From positions 62,001 through 126,000 of the forward strand of contig JAODTK010005818.1 of NCBI GenBank assembly GCA_026419785.1: a DNA stretch of 64,000 bases. The letters run 5' to 3'. Positions 11,130 to 22,880 of the stretch are shown one piece after another (position 1 is the stretch's first letter; every line of letters starts with the position of its first letter). The position numbers and the translations under genes are program-made. The DNA is from Sclerodactyla briareus (Eukaryota > Echinodermata > Holothuroidea > Dendrochirotida > Sclerodactylidae). Under the pieces are notes generated by a model. That model had not been told where the DNA came from. It ran no database searches and saw only the letters and a list, made by a program, of their open reading frames with translations.

Positions 11130-11790
11130 TTCAGTCTATAGAGTCGAGTTCTCAGCCATCTCAACACTAAGAAATGTAATGGTCCTGTCAATATCCTTGC
11201 TATCATCTCAAGCGCTGTGCTGCTGAACTTGCTCCTGTTTTTCACAACCTCTTCGAACTCACTTATCTTTCTTCAACTCATCATGGAAGCTTGTCCATAT
11301 AGTTCCATTCCCGGAGAAAGCTATCGACTTATAGATTTGACTTCTCAGTTCTCCAAAGTCATGAAGGACTTCCTACCTAAAAGGTAATCTGTCGCTCCTG
11401 ACCATCATTATTGTTCCCGCAGAAGCCAGGTCGAAGGGGACTTCTGGCTTTCGCCACCCTCACCTGGTCAACCGACTTGAATCAAGAGGGTGACAGCCAG
11501 TGATTTGCTCCAGAATATCCAAGACCTTCGACTGTGTCTGGCACCATTAACTCCGAGCTGACCTTTGGCTGTGTCTGACACCATGGACTCTAGCTGCCAG
11601 GCTTCTATGTTCGGTCTCCAACATTCTGTCTGGATCTCCAAAGGTCAGTGTTGCCAGTGTTGATAGTTTCACTACTTTCATTTGGTCCCATCACAGCAAT
11701 ATGCCTCAAGGTTCTGTGATCTCTCCCACCCTGTTCATGAATCGCTTACACAAACTACAATTTACACTGCCTCGCTAAGCGCCGGCTTAC
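11130..11790 (+). mobile_element. LINE fragment: reverse transcriptase, Jockey-like
   Basis: Translated in shifting plus-strand frames, this region carries the ordered motifs of a non-LTR retrotransposon reverse transcriptase. They are LNTKKCNGPVNI (about 11165) and AAELAPVFHNLFELTYLSST (about 11222), LTSQFSKVMKDFL (about 11338), ISKTFDCVWH (about 11518) and MPQGSVISPTLFM (about 11700). The canonical equivalents are the T-G-P-D-G-I entry motif, the ELAP..LF stretch, the L-L-S-K-V-M-E motif, K-A-F-D-x-V-W-H and G-V-P-Q-G-S-V-L-S-P-T-L-F, an arrangement typical of Jockey-superfamily elements. At least three frameshifts are needed, so it is dead. No endonuclease domain or 3' tail was found. Confidence 0.7.
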
Positions 11791-12799
11791 TGTTCGCATC
11801 CTCTTCTACTGCTACTTGAGCATTGCTCTCTGAAGGTGAAGCATGTCATGCACCATTCGGCACGTGTGACCTTGTTTTCGTGGCAGATTGCGCCGCTATT
11901 CAGTTTGCAACCACATTGTCCCCCCCTTTTTTTTTTACTTTCATGTGTGAATCTCTTGCCTTTGGAATGCTTTGCCTTCTTCATATTTCCCTTCTACAAC
12001 CACTGGTTTTTTCAATCTAGAATACAGTTCTCCCTTTTTATTACGCTACACATAAGTTTATCGCCCTGACGCGACGGTTAGGTTCCCGCCATAGCACGCC
12101 GAACGCGATGTTTCGATCACCGCTAATTGGATGAAAGTCCACGCCACAAGACACTCTGAAGTTCTGGCCTCAGTGGACAAATTGCACAATTTACAGTACG
12201 AGGATGCTGTAACTGGTGTGACATATGGGTTCAATAATGAAATCGGCTCTGCTCTCATTGTGAAATCCGTTACACCTGTCTTCAGGTTTAATGAGCACCA
12301 ATGAACATATTACATTTTATTGTCCGTATATGTGCATGTATGCAATGTACGCGAGGAAGAAATTGTGATATAGAAAAGTGTGATATTTGTAGAGCATATA
12401 ACATTTCTTATGATCATTATGTCACACTTTCTCCTTCCTTACAATAACTACTAAACTGCAGCTTGTAAGGTGAAAACAAAACAATGGATTTAGGGTACTG
12501 TTTTAAGAATCTCGCAACAGAGCGATCGCTTTCTTTGGCTCAGAGAAGCTACCTGAACATTGATAGTCTGTCGGCAGCCTTCATCGCTAAGAGGTGTGAA
12601 GGTTTTCATGTTTACCTATATTCCCACGGGACTACGTGATGTAGGTAATTTGAATGCAATAGAAACCATATTAACGGAGGACGAATGACGCACGTTCCAG
12701 AACGTACCGCGAAATCAATGACAATAATGAGGGGAGAACCCTAATATGCCTCCATTCAGACATCGTATCTAACATTCACAATTAGGGGTATTCCACGTG
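11791..12799. other. No gene recognised
   Basis: The region continues from the LINE fragment and may include its decayed 3' part, but no further reverse-transcriptase motif (such as A-D-D) could be read. It includes a short T-run near 11928. The minus-strand frames at 11787-11984 and 12058-12258 have no recognisable features. Confidence 0.35.
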
Positions 12800-15440
12800 G
12801 AGAAGAAACACTTAATGGAAGACGCTGCAGTGTCATCCATTTTATGATGGGAGAGAAAAAGAGAATGAGTAAATAAGAATTCGAATTCACTCAGCATTGA
12901 TGAAACCAAACAACGATTTACCTCATGATGTCTGATTCATACTTCACGATGTCTGAAATTTAAGAAGTCGACTTCAGAAATGCAAGCCACCACTTATTAA
13001 TCCTTTAAGCTGGATGGTGACATTGTTAACAAAATCTAACATAAGTGCTTCAGGGAGAAATCACCACTAGAATTTGATTTATAAGAGGGAAGTGAGGGTC
13101 ACGTCATATATAATATTCTATTTACATGTCAGTTTTGGTGCTGTTGGTGGCACAGTGAAGACACCTAGCGCACAGACGTTTCTCCCCGTAGGCTGCAAAC
13201 TCCGAAGGTTATGATCGAATTCAATTAAAACGTCGTGTACTAGAAACAGAACGACATTGTATAATGGGAACAAACAGCTAAGGAGATATTGGATGTGACA
13301 TCAGGAATGGGGATAAGCGGTGATATAACCCCTCCCGTGAAATTAGTCACGTGCGTGAGAGGAACCAACCTCGAGAAGCTGGCTGTGATTATGCGGGTTA
13401 GAACGGCTATGACCAGCAAGCCCCTTGCACTATCATAATGTTCACCTGTTGGGTAAAAAGAACTGATATTAGCCTATTTTTTTTCTTTCGACAAGTGTTG
13501 AAGAGTTGCGAATTAAATTCGGCTAAATGCTTGAACTTTTTTCCAATTACCATCAGAACCATGCACCATTTATGGACACTCAAGAACATTCTAAGCTTTT
13601 CAATACTCGCTTGTTTGAATTTCTGCGTATTTTTCGCCCTTTAAGCCGCATGGTACTCGGTGTGAAAAAATGGCCAGGTCTTAATATCATTGAATTCCCC
13701 GACGAAACTCGAGGAATCTGTGTAATTAACTCTGTATGCTTATCCCATATTGATCTTGAGGTCGGTCATCTTTCACCTGAGGGCACTGTCAGGCAAGGTG
13801 GAATCCTGTTAATAGAATAGTTTCAGAACGTTCGTCTGACCAGTTGAAATTTGGCTGGGGTCATTTCTGGAGAAAAAGTTGGTTGACAATTGATATTTTG
13901 GCTAATTGTGTCTTTAGGGTGGTATTCGTTAGTGTGGTGGTAGGGCATGTGTCCCCTATTCTGGGCATCCTTATAAATTATACGAAATTCTATCCATACT
14001 CGTCCTATCATTTTTTCCCATTTTTCTTCCTGTTGAACATTTATTATCAGAAGACACCTCACAAAAAATACCGTTACAGGTCAAGTGACTGATCGTATAA
14101 ACACTGGAGTTTCCACTAAAAACTAGGTTATTCAATTCCACTATCCGCGACTATTGCGTTTATGGAAAACAAATAGTGGTAGAAGTGTGTGTAAATTGAA
14201 ATGGTAATTTGAGGAAGTGAATAGGTGACGCCAGAGGTTTACGTTCCATTTAAACGATCCGCGCGCGAGGTGATGAAATCTCGAATAGCTTCACTCGAAG
14301 TATAAAGGCCTCTGTAGCCCACATTGCTCGCTTGCTATTCCAAACATGAGGCAGTAGACGTTTTGTGAAGAAGCAGAAGGGGAAAACTGATGGACGAATA
14401 TTTAGGCCCAGTGCTGGTGGGATGCAATAACTGACAAAATGAAAGTTGTCTTGGTAAGATAGTGGAGAGAAGACCATTGTTTGAAAAAGGAGAGAATGCG
14501 TAAGTTATAAAGAAAACAGTAATATGTGTTATACTTCCACAGAATAACAGATGAGCTGGTTCTTGCCTTCTATACAGTTTTCATTCTGGTAAAGTTCATT
14601 ACCCATTCTCACAGGAAAAAAGAGCGCTATACCAGACCCAGTGTTAACATTATGAAGCATTAAGCTGGCGATAATTGTGAACCTGTGAATAATTTTCAAG
14701 CTGATTGTCGTTTCGTTCATTTAGTATCGTCGTAGTTTGCATGACGTAACGGAGTCGCGCTGAATCCAGTTTGGTGGGAGTTGAAACTGTATGTGAATGA
14801 CATTGTGTAATCCGACGCTAAAAAAATAACATACTTTTCGAAGTGGGGAGGAAATGAAGTCAGCAGAAATGCACAATCATGACAACAGTGCCTTTACAAA
14901 TGAAACCTGCTTCTACAATATAGGCAGCAACTTTCTCTCCGGGATTGTTGGAGTACGTACGTACGTTCTTATAATAGAGGCAATACTTGTCAAGGTTTTT
15001 CACACCGCTTTGGTTAAACAGTGATGTGTAAAAACCGTGCATTAAAAAATCGCAATTTTGAAACTTAGGGTTAACTTTGAAGGACAAAATTGTAAAAGAA
15101 GAGTACGCCACGGAAGCTGTTGCATCAAGGATATGTTTATCTAATTGAACAATTATGTTTTTGAGTGACCGCCCCAGCTATTAGCGAAATGTTGACGGTC
15201 ATGAAAAGTGCGTGATCATCAATAAAGTCTGTTCTTTTAAAATAATTAACAGGGAAATTAAATCGCCGGAATTGATGATCGATATTCGCGAGTGAATGGC
15301 CATTACCAGCTCGATGCGTCCACTCAGCGCTAATTCTAATGACCGAAATGGCTCTCCACGATTCGATGAGTTTTGATCCAAAGAAGATTGGTTTGGAGGT
15401 TACGCGTAAATGAAGAAGTGACGTCATTTCGATCCCGGTC
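12800..15440 (+). repeat. Tandem unit 3 of the duplicated locus (partial)
   Basis: The interval 12815-13380 aligns to 590-1070 of unit 1, including GAAGACGCTGCAGTG, TTTAAGCTGGATGGTGACATTG, the AGGAGATATTGGATGTGACATC block and a splice-donor-like GTGAGA at 13355. The interval 15130-15400 aligns to the second block (GGATATGTTTATCTAATTGAAC, GAATTGATGATCGATATTC, TCAGCGCTAATTCTAATGACC). Between them, 13400-15100 is not obviously alignable to units 1 and 2. The ATG-led exon is damaged here. Confidence 0.6.
13240..13354 (+). pseudogene. P-loop-like block, unit 3 (degenerate)
   Basis: The shared frame reads KEILDVTSGMGISGDITPPV then KLVTC, and stays open from about 13276 to the splice-donor-like GTGAGA at 13355. 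This is the only copy where the L-D-x-T-S frame runs uninterrupted to the splice site. The upstream Walker A equivalent is lost; it reads TLYNGNKQLRR in one frame. It supports the idea that this frame was once coding in the family. Confidence 0.3.
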
Positions 15441-16320
15441 GCTATAATAAAAAATTCCACGAGAAAATTAGATGCGACGTCTCTAACGTTTCTGTTCAAG
15501 TCAATGTTCGAACGATATTATTGATAAAACACTGTCATTTTGCAACAGATTGTTTTTGAGCGGGCCTACAGTTGAAACGTGAAAAGGAGCAACTTTGTGG
15601 TGCTTGCTTGTCGTTTAAGCATCCATGGAGTACCATGTGGGGAAGGTCAACCTACAAAAACGGCTATCAATTGGCTAACAGTAGTAGGAACTGTCAGTCA
15701 AATTAGGTACACTATTCTTCACACCCTTCTTGTACGGAATTTCAGGTCACTTTGGGCGCACAGCTATTCATGCATATTTGGTGGAACATGAAAGGGTTGC
15801 TCTACACGATCGCTGTATTTGGGAATGATTCGCCCTATCTGTCGATCGTTCACTACAGCAGGTCACAATAAATACTCTTCAGCTCTATATCAACTGAATA
15901 TATATCTATTGGGATGACAAGCGTTCAAATCTTTCACACATATTCTGTCTGTGTTTTTCATTTTCCGCACGAAGCAATTGATCCACAAACTCCGCTCGAG
16001 GGAACTGAGCTAAAACTTTTGAGATGGGAACAAACGTGCATAACGACGATTCTTCGGAACCATATATCACATGTCTCGAGAGCAGCTACTAGGACATCTT
16101 AAACGTTAGTCAGTGGATCTACGTCATCAGTATAGAAAGGAGTTTTGCCCTGTACACCATTACACAATAAGCCCAAAGCGCATCCTAACACCATAACTCC
16201 TATAGCAACAGTAATGTGAATCATTTGAATACCTATATGAAAGTAGGAAAGAACAACTTGTAATGTGGACGTAATGCGTCTAGGGAGCAGTGTCGTAATC
16301 GAGATTTCGCTCGTGTAGAG

Positions 16321-16425
16321 AATCAGTATTCGAGACCGGCCTCGGCCTCGGATTGTCCGGCCTCGACTATACATCACTGCTAGAGGGAGAGAAACAGAGA
16401 GAGAGAGGGAAGGGGGGGGGGGGTG
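16321..16425. repeat. Low-complexity: CGGCCTCGGCCTCGG, GAGA repeat and G run
   Basis: Direct reading shows CGGCCT repeats near 16338-16370, a GAGAGA tract at 16384-16410 and a run of about 11 G. Confidence 0.8.
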
Positions 16426-16639
16426 TAAAGAGCTCCACTTTTACATCAATATCTGTCGCTCACAGATTTCACTCATTTTTTTATTCCTTGACTGCAGTCA
16501 TTCTATGAAGAATTCCAGTTTATATCACATGGAGCGAAACTGAATTTACCTAGTCTGATTGTGAAAACTGGAAATGTCCACATGAGGAAACGGAGCGAAA
16601 CAGCAACCTTATTCTCAGCTGGGATGCGACATGTCGCAA

Positions 16640-16761
16640 ATAAAGACAAAGAGGAAGGTTTTAGTGGCAAATAACTGCTAGAAACAAGATAGTTATTGGA
16701 ATCGACATCAATAAACGGGGGTAAGTGGGTGCGCTAATGTAACTGTCGTGACATCGGTCAC
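16640..16761 (+). pseudogene. P-loop-like block, unit 4
   Basis: The block reads GFSGK in one frame (about 16656) where units 1 and 2 have GNGKP and GTGKS, then LLESTSINGGK in the conserved L-[DE]-x-T-S frame, with a possible donor GTAAGCAG at 16762. Single-base shifts separate the pieces. It is included as the fourth member of the series. Confidence 0.3.
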
Positions 16762-17629
16762 GTAAGCAGGAGGTGAAGCTCAATACCCGACAAGTCTGAT
16801 ATGCGTTCAGACGATGTGCACTTCCGAAACAAGCTCAGTGAGGCCTTGTGATTTGGATGCAGAAAATCGTTTTCGTTCCGTCAAGTAATCAAACATGTTT
16901 AGCTAACAATTGCGCGGCTATTTTTCTCCTCTATCTTATACTGATGAGAACTGTCGGAGGATAGATGTTTGGGGATTTCTCCATCCCAATTTTTCGCAGA
17001 ATAAATGTAGTTGAAGGTTCATGGGATTGAACAAATATCCACGCTTTCCTGTTGTGTGTGAGATGCACCACGATCATATTACTAGACAGGGCTCGATACT
17101 CAATCAGATCCGCTTACAGAAATTGGGGACAGATAGCGCCACGATCGCCTTTCATTTTGATCACTGAAGGAACACCTTGTACAGTTGTATTGAAATATAT
17201 GTAAGGTGTCCTGACACACGGCAGCTCGTCATTGGTAACTCAGAAAGGGCGGACGAACGGCAAAGACGCGAAGAGTAGAAAAGTGTATCGTTGACTTTTC
17301 CGAGCAAACATTTCGAGTTCCAGTATCAACTGGACGTCTGCCCCTAGGTGGCTGTACTTGCAGTTGCGATGGGCGAGGGCTCGATTTTCACGTCATGGTT
17401 ACGCTGTAACCTAGTGGATACCTCCGGTTTGTTTGGGAATATTTGCTATCAGTCCCGTCGTCAGCTGTGAGCAGTCACGTTGGAGGTGAATCTTTTGCTT
17501 CTCCAGGTAATGAGAAAGAGGTCGGAACTGGCGTTCACCGACGCCTTCTCAGAGAGAGACAAAATACTGGTCCCGGAAGCAGGCTGAGATCGGTTACACC
17601 CATGCCTCAATATGAGCTGAATACTAGTC

Positions 17630-17900
17630 TTGTCCGTGTCTTGTCTTGTCTTGTCTGGTACTCTGCAAACACCAACTAGTGGTTATCACTGCATAGGGGA
17701 CAGCACACAACAGGCACAAGCTTATTGAAGAGTCGGAGATGAAGATGATGAAGAGTTACACATCACCAGAACACAAAGGACTACCATATTCCTGCATTAG
17801 TGAGACTAGATGCATTCCAATCTGGAATTGTTCTGGGCCCAAAATGACCACTTGAAGACGTCGGTATTAACAATAACATGTCTATAGTCAGAGTGCATTC
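17630..17900. repeat. Dispersed repeat with CTTGT tract, second copy at 55870-56140
   Basis: CTTGTCTTGTCTTGTCTGGTACTCTGC, ACACCAACTAGTGGTTAT, GGCACAAGCTTA, TTCCAATCTGGAATTGTT and AAAATGACCACTTGAA recur in the same order and strand at 55870-56140. The segment sits directly downstream (3') of the minus-strand LINE at 17900-20480 and could be that element's 3' untranslated tail, with the pentamer tract as its terminal repeat. The second copy is about 0.8 kb from another minus-strand RT fragment (56945-57180), which fits. Confidence 0.5.
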
Positions 17901-20480
17901 ACTGATGATGATCGTTGCGATAGTTAGTTTGTAACCCACAAAATCAGGACCGGTTTTAAAGCCAATATGTCGTTAATGGAATTATGAAACAAAATATGGC
18001 CAGCCTTTGCGCTGAACCATTTCCACGTCTTAATGTTACACGCTTGGTATGGATCCCAAACTGCGGAGCTATATTCCAAACAGGACGTACAGAAGAGACT
18101 TATAAGCAATGTCTTTCGTTTTAGTTCACAGTCATACAGATGTCTACGGATTATTGAGGATCTTGTAAGCTGTACCAACTATATTGTTTATATGAGTTGA
18201 CCATTAGAGCTTTGAAGTGATGGTTACTCCGAGATAGGGATGTTCTTCCACCAGTTCAAGGCGAGTATCGTCAATTACATATTGGAACGGTACAAACTTG
18301 CTCGTGTTGGTGACAATCAGGGACGTGCATTGGACATCGATCGATCTGCCAAGTCTTACTCCATTGCGAAAAATTATCCAGATCGTGCTGGAGCATGTAA
18401 CTGTCATTGATGCCATTGATGGTCCGGTAGATTATGCAGTCATCAGCCAAACCTTCTGATAGTGGATGCTATAACAGTCGAAGATCATTGAGGTATAGAG
18501 AGAACAGCAATGGACCTAGTACTCTACCTTGTGGGACCACTGATGAGACAATTCCAAGAGACGACTTCACACCATTTATGACAACATGCTGGGTACGATG
18601 GTTCAAAAATGAATTTATCCAAGTGAGAATTTGACCACTGATGCCGTAATGTTGAAGCTTAAGAGCCAGTCGCTTGTGTGGAGCCTTGTCGAAGGCTTTA
18701 CTAAATCAGTAAAAACAACGTCTGTCTGAGCCTTGCAGTCTAGATTCTTTGCTAGATCATTGACAGTTATAGCCAGATGGGTTTCACAAGAGTGTCGTTT
18801 TCTAAATCCATGTTGAACATTGGTCATGAGATGGTGAGTGTCCATATAGTTCATGATGTGGTGACGAACAATATGTTCCAATATTTACATGGGATTGAAG
18901 TTAATGAAACATGCCTGTAATTGTTGGGGTCTGAAGGGTTCCCCTTCTTGAAAAGGGGAAGGAAGTAACAACAGCAGTCTTCCAATCGGAAGGAAGATGA
19001 CCACGTTTATAGATTTATGATAGATGTCTTCACTAAGAATGGGCAATGCAATTGAAGCGGAGCACAATTTCAGAGTGTATGGAGAACACATCAGGACCAC
19101 TTGCTTTTTTCACTTGAAGATTATCTAAAAGCTTCTTCACACTATGTTCCGTGATTCAATGTCCGAGATTGAATGATCCACAGGAGTTGATAAGGATGGC
19201 AATATGTCAGTATTTTCCTTAGTAAAAACTGAGCAGAAGTACTCATTTAGCATTTCAGCTTTCTCAATAGGAGAGTGCAGTATTTCCCTTGATTAGAGTA
19301 CCAATGTTGGCTGGTAGTCACGCTTTGACTTGATAAATTTCCAAAAAGGCTTAGTTTATTACTGTCGAGGCTGCTACAAATAATGTTATGGAGATACAAT
19401 CTATATGCTTGCCTAATAGATCTGTCAGCTCTCTAGGGAAGCTTCGAAACACATTTTGATCCTCTGGATTTGACGAACGCTTAGCCTTATTGTAGAGGCG
19501 TTGCTTTTTCCTCACCTGACGACGTAATTTGGCATCAATCCATGGCTGTGTAAATCTAGATGATGAGGTTTGCTCGGAATAAGTTCATCCATTGCCAGAA
19601 ACAGTTGCTGTTTGAATAAAAGCCATGCATAGTAGACTGTGGTGGTAGTCTCCGGAAGTTTGGAGAAGATGTGATTGTAAAGGTCGCGTAGCTTCTGTGA
19701 AAGGCCTTCGAAGTTGCACTTTGAGAACACATAGATATTCCTTCTAACTGGTCGGGAGCGAGTGGGATGGATTGAGGCATCAAAAACGACAATGTCATGA
19801 TCGTGATCCATTTTTTCTTGAGTAGTATTAGTATCCTATCTGGTATGTTGTAAGGCAGAGGTCCAGGACTAAACTTGCTCTTGTTGGAGATCGAACCATT
19901 TGGAGAAGACTTAAATTCTGCACCCTTTATCTTATGTCCAGTGTATCTCGCACTGCTTGGAGCAGGATACACGCCACGGTAATAACAAGAATTATTGGCA
20001 CCATTTAAGTATCTGGAGGTTAGAATCTCCACATAAAATGATATTGCAATTTGCTGGTAGATTGCACATGGACTGATAAAGTACTTCAACGTAAGAAGCA
20101 CTAGAGTCTGGTGGCCGATAAAAAGCACCAATGTAAATTGGGGGACTGTTCATGTTGTCCACTTTGACCCAGACTAGCTCATTGTCACTTTGAGTAGGAT
20201 TTACCTCTGTAGAGAATAGAGTATTCTTCACCGCGATGAAAGTGCCACCATGACTGTCCCCTAATCTGTCCTTTCTATAGATGAAGTAAGATTCGGAAAT
20301 ATTAATGGAAAGTATGTTCGGAGTTGAAGCCAGCGCTTCTGTCCGATGAGTATGTCTGGATCTTCAGAATCAAATAAGGTCTGCAAAAGTTCCCCCTTAG
20401 CTCTGACACTCTGACATTTCACATTTACGACTTTCAGCTAGCCTCTGATCTTTGTCTATCGTTGGATGTAGGGATGGGTT
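17900..20480 (-). mobile_element. LINE ORF2 (endonuclease plus reverse transcriptase), CR1-like, broken
   Basis: Reading the minus strand from 20480 down, an AP-endonuclease domain comes first: VNVKCQSVRAKGELLQTLF, SEDPDILIG, DSHGGTFIAVKNTLFSTEV, YIGAFYRPPDSSAS and ILCGDSN (usual GDFN). The linker DHDIVVFDASIHP and AMDELIPSK follows. Then comes the reverse transcriptase: QHGFRKRHSCETHLAITVND, TDVVFTD, VVPQGRVLGPLLFS (about 18548-18508) and the catalytic GLADDCIIYRTING (about 18450). The C-terminal part has LELVEEHPYLGVTITSKL and CLEYSSAVWDPYQACNIKTW. This order and the L-E-Y-x-x-x-V-W-D-P motif are typical of CR1/Jockey-group elements. At least six frameshifts or stops are present, so it is inactive unless they are sequencing errors. 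It apparently interrupts unit 4. Confidence 0.88.
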
Positions 20481-21077
20481 CCTGGTTTTGGGGCAAACAT
20501 CTCCTGCGCACAAGCAATAATAGGTAGTAAAATGCCTTCCTTCCAGTAGTCGTAGATATCCCAGAAAAAGGCAAGGTTCAATGTGAAAACAAGATAAGTA
20601 CTCTCCAATGTAAAGTCACTAAGAACAAAACAGCTAAAATGAGAGTAAAGTGAGGGCTAAAAATCAAGCAAGTGCACTGTGTGAGCTGCCACCTATCAAT
20701 TCCCGCACGTACGAGAAGAGAAGGCGAGTTATCACCGGTGTTCATCCACGAAATATACGGCTAGGGTCCCTTGATGAACCTAAATTTGCTTCCTGAGACC
20801 GTAGAAATAGAATCATGAAAAGATCCTAAAAAAAAACAAAAAAAAAAAACAACAAATCACGATCATAAAATTCCGTCTCAATTGAACACATTGACGTACT
20901 TACTTCATGTTCAGTTGATGTTCTTCGAGAAATTGTCATCAGGAAATGGTGAACCCGAAAAATTAGCGATGGATGGTCACGCACGGTCAATTATTCAGGA
21001 ACAGTGTTAGTGAGCTGTAATATCCGACAAAATAATGTTAATGTAAGTTAGTGGAGAGAAAACCATTACTGCTTCTA
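20481..21077. other. Non-coding stretch upstream of the LINE
   Basis: It may include the 5' untranslated part of the minus-strand LINE. It contains A-runs at 20830-20856. No gene is seen. Confidence 0.4.
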
Positions 21078-21185
21078 TATTATATTATATATATTATATT
21101 ATATTATATTATATTATATTATATATATTATATTATATTATATTATATTATATTATATTATATTATATTATATTATATTATATTG
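21078..21185. repeat. (ATATT)n microsatellite
   Basis: About 108 bp of tandem ATATT/TATAT pentamers with a few ATATAT interruptions, read directly. Confidence 0.95.
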
Positions 21186-22699
21186 TATTTATGACTAACG
21201 AAACGTGAATCGACTAGTCCCAGTTATGCATGTGAATGTTATAATAAGTAAAATTCAAATAAAAATGAAAAAACTCAATGTATACGACTATTTTATCCTA
21301 CAATTGTGACATTCAGGCTCAAGTTTAGAGGACAACTTCCATTATATCATGAGCGTTATGAATGTCATTCCATTTAAAGGCATACCTGTCTAATTGAAAT
21401 ATATCATATATTATTTATATGCTTTTTTGAGCGACCACTATACACATGGCAATTACCCATCGGGCGGTTAAAAGGTCCCGAAAGACAGACCATTACCGTC
21501 AGAATTGAATCTAGGTCAAACAATATTGCCCTACGGATAGTGCGTGATCAGTAATATTTATAATGTTTTCCTAATTTTATTGATTGTGAAATCGCCGAAA
21601 GAGATGGGATGTTTAGGAAATATGACCAGCCTAGTGGCCTTACTCAGCGCGCGTGACAGATCATACTGACTCAAGTCGCGTCTCATGATCCGAGAGCTTT
21701 GAACTGAAATACTTCAGTCACAACTTACGATTGGTTTGCGAGTAGTTTGCGACAGATGTATAGGCATCATTGTCCGGATCCCATGGCTGCCGGACCCAGT
21801 GGCGCAAAAACTGAGTTTTTGCAGTTCCGTAGAAGTTTTGCAACTGTTATTCAGAAAATAATGCAGCATCATGTGTCTAGGGGGCCATAAATGGTACTGA
21901 TTGCCAATAGGGAGGGTGAGGCCATTTATGCGGCGCACTCCCCTTGGGTTCCGACCTCAACCCCCCCCCCCCCCATGACAAATCTCTGTTTACGCTATGG
22001 CCGGACCATTCATGTGCATCGGATTGGCATCGAGTTACTTTTACCTCGGACATGAAACCTTTTGCGGGGTTTAGCATCGCGATCTGACCGCTAATAAATC
22101 GGCCGGGGTATGCAGGGTATAGCACACGCCACGCGGGCACTGAGCTAATTTTGACACTTGAGGCTGGGATTCCTTTGTTGCCTATGAGGGTCCAGTACGC
22201 ATGTGAAACATCGCGAATTCACGAGAGCCGAAATTGAATATGTGATATTTACTTCGCAAAGACATTTTTTTGGTTCCATGTATTGCTTGGCTTTTCCATA
22301 GAGTTCATTCGCCGTGATACACTTCCGTATAAGCATTGGTACATGTGCTCATTTCGCCTATTCAGTGTAGGTTTGCCGTTCTTTGTATTGGTTTGGCCTC
22401 TCTGGGAAACAATATATATTTTTGCAAACTAAATAGGACATATTCAGACACTGGTCCCTGCTCAGTTCACGTGAATTGGCAATTTTCAATTTTTCACCCG
22501 CATATGCATCCATGGTATTCCAGCCTGAGAAACATCCATTGATCAGTCAGGCGTACGCCGGGTTACCCCGCGTCGACGCCGGTCGCTGTGCATAAGCTGT
22601 GCATATTGTAGGAAGCCGGATAGTCATCGCTCGGTATCGAGGTCTGCAGTGGTGAGAGCCGGTTTGTTCAAACATCGACCTTGTCATGGCACCATACGG

Positions 22700-22880
22700 G
22701 GCACTTTCAGTGGTGATTTTGGCTTCCCAATTTCGCGATATTTTCTGTATCTCCACACGCTGGCCGATCCCTACAAACCACACGTGCCGACCAGGCCCCA
22801 CAACTGTGCCTTGTGGCACTCGAACAAAACTTTTCTTGGAATCAAAGAGTCGGCTGCAAGACAATGTATACCATTCGATC
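22700..22880 (-). mobile_element. Possible LINE reverse-transcriptase scrap
   Basis: The minus-strand frame contains FDSKKSFVRVPQGTVVGPG (about 22845-22790), matching the x-G-V-P-Q-G-T-V-L-G-P motif of non-LTR reverse transcriptases. The sequence before it (IEWYTLSCSRLF) is compatible, but what follows is not recognisable. The call rests on one motif only. Confidence 0.4.

Larger units (their letters stand above)
16560..21740 (+). repeat. Tandem unit 4 of the duplicated locus, split by a LINE
   Basis: The interval 16560-16860 aligns to the P-loop-like region of units 1-3 (ATTGGAATCGACATCAATAA, GGTCACGTAAGCAGG, GAAGCTCAATACC). The interval 21360-21720 aligns to the second block (GGCATACCTGTCTAATTGAA, GGCGGTTAAAAGGTC, CTCAGCGCGCGTGACAGATC, GAGAGCTTTGAACTGAA). 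Everything from about 17440 to 20500 is retrotransposon and associated repeat, so the LINE probably inserted into this unit. Confidence 0.6.
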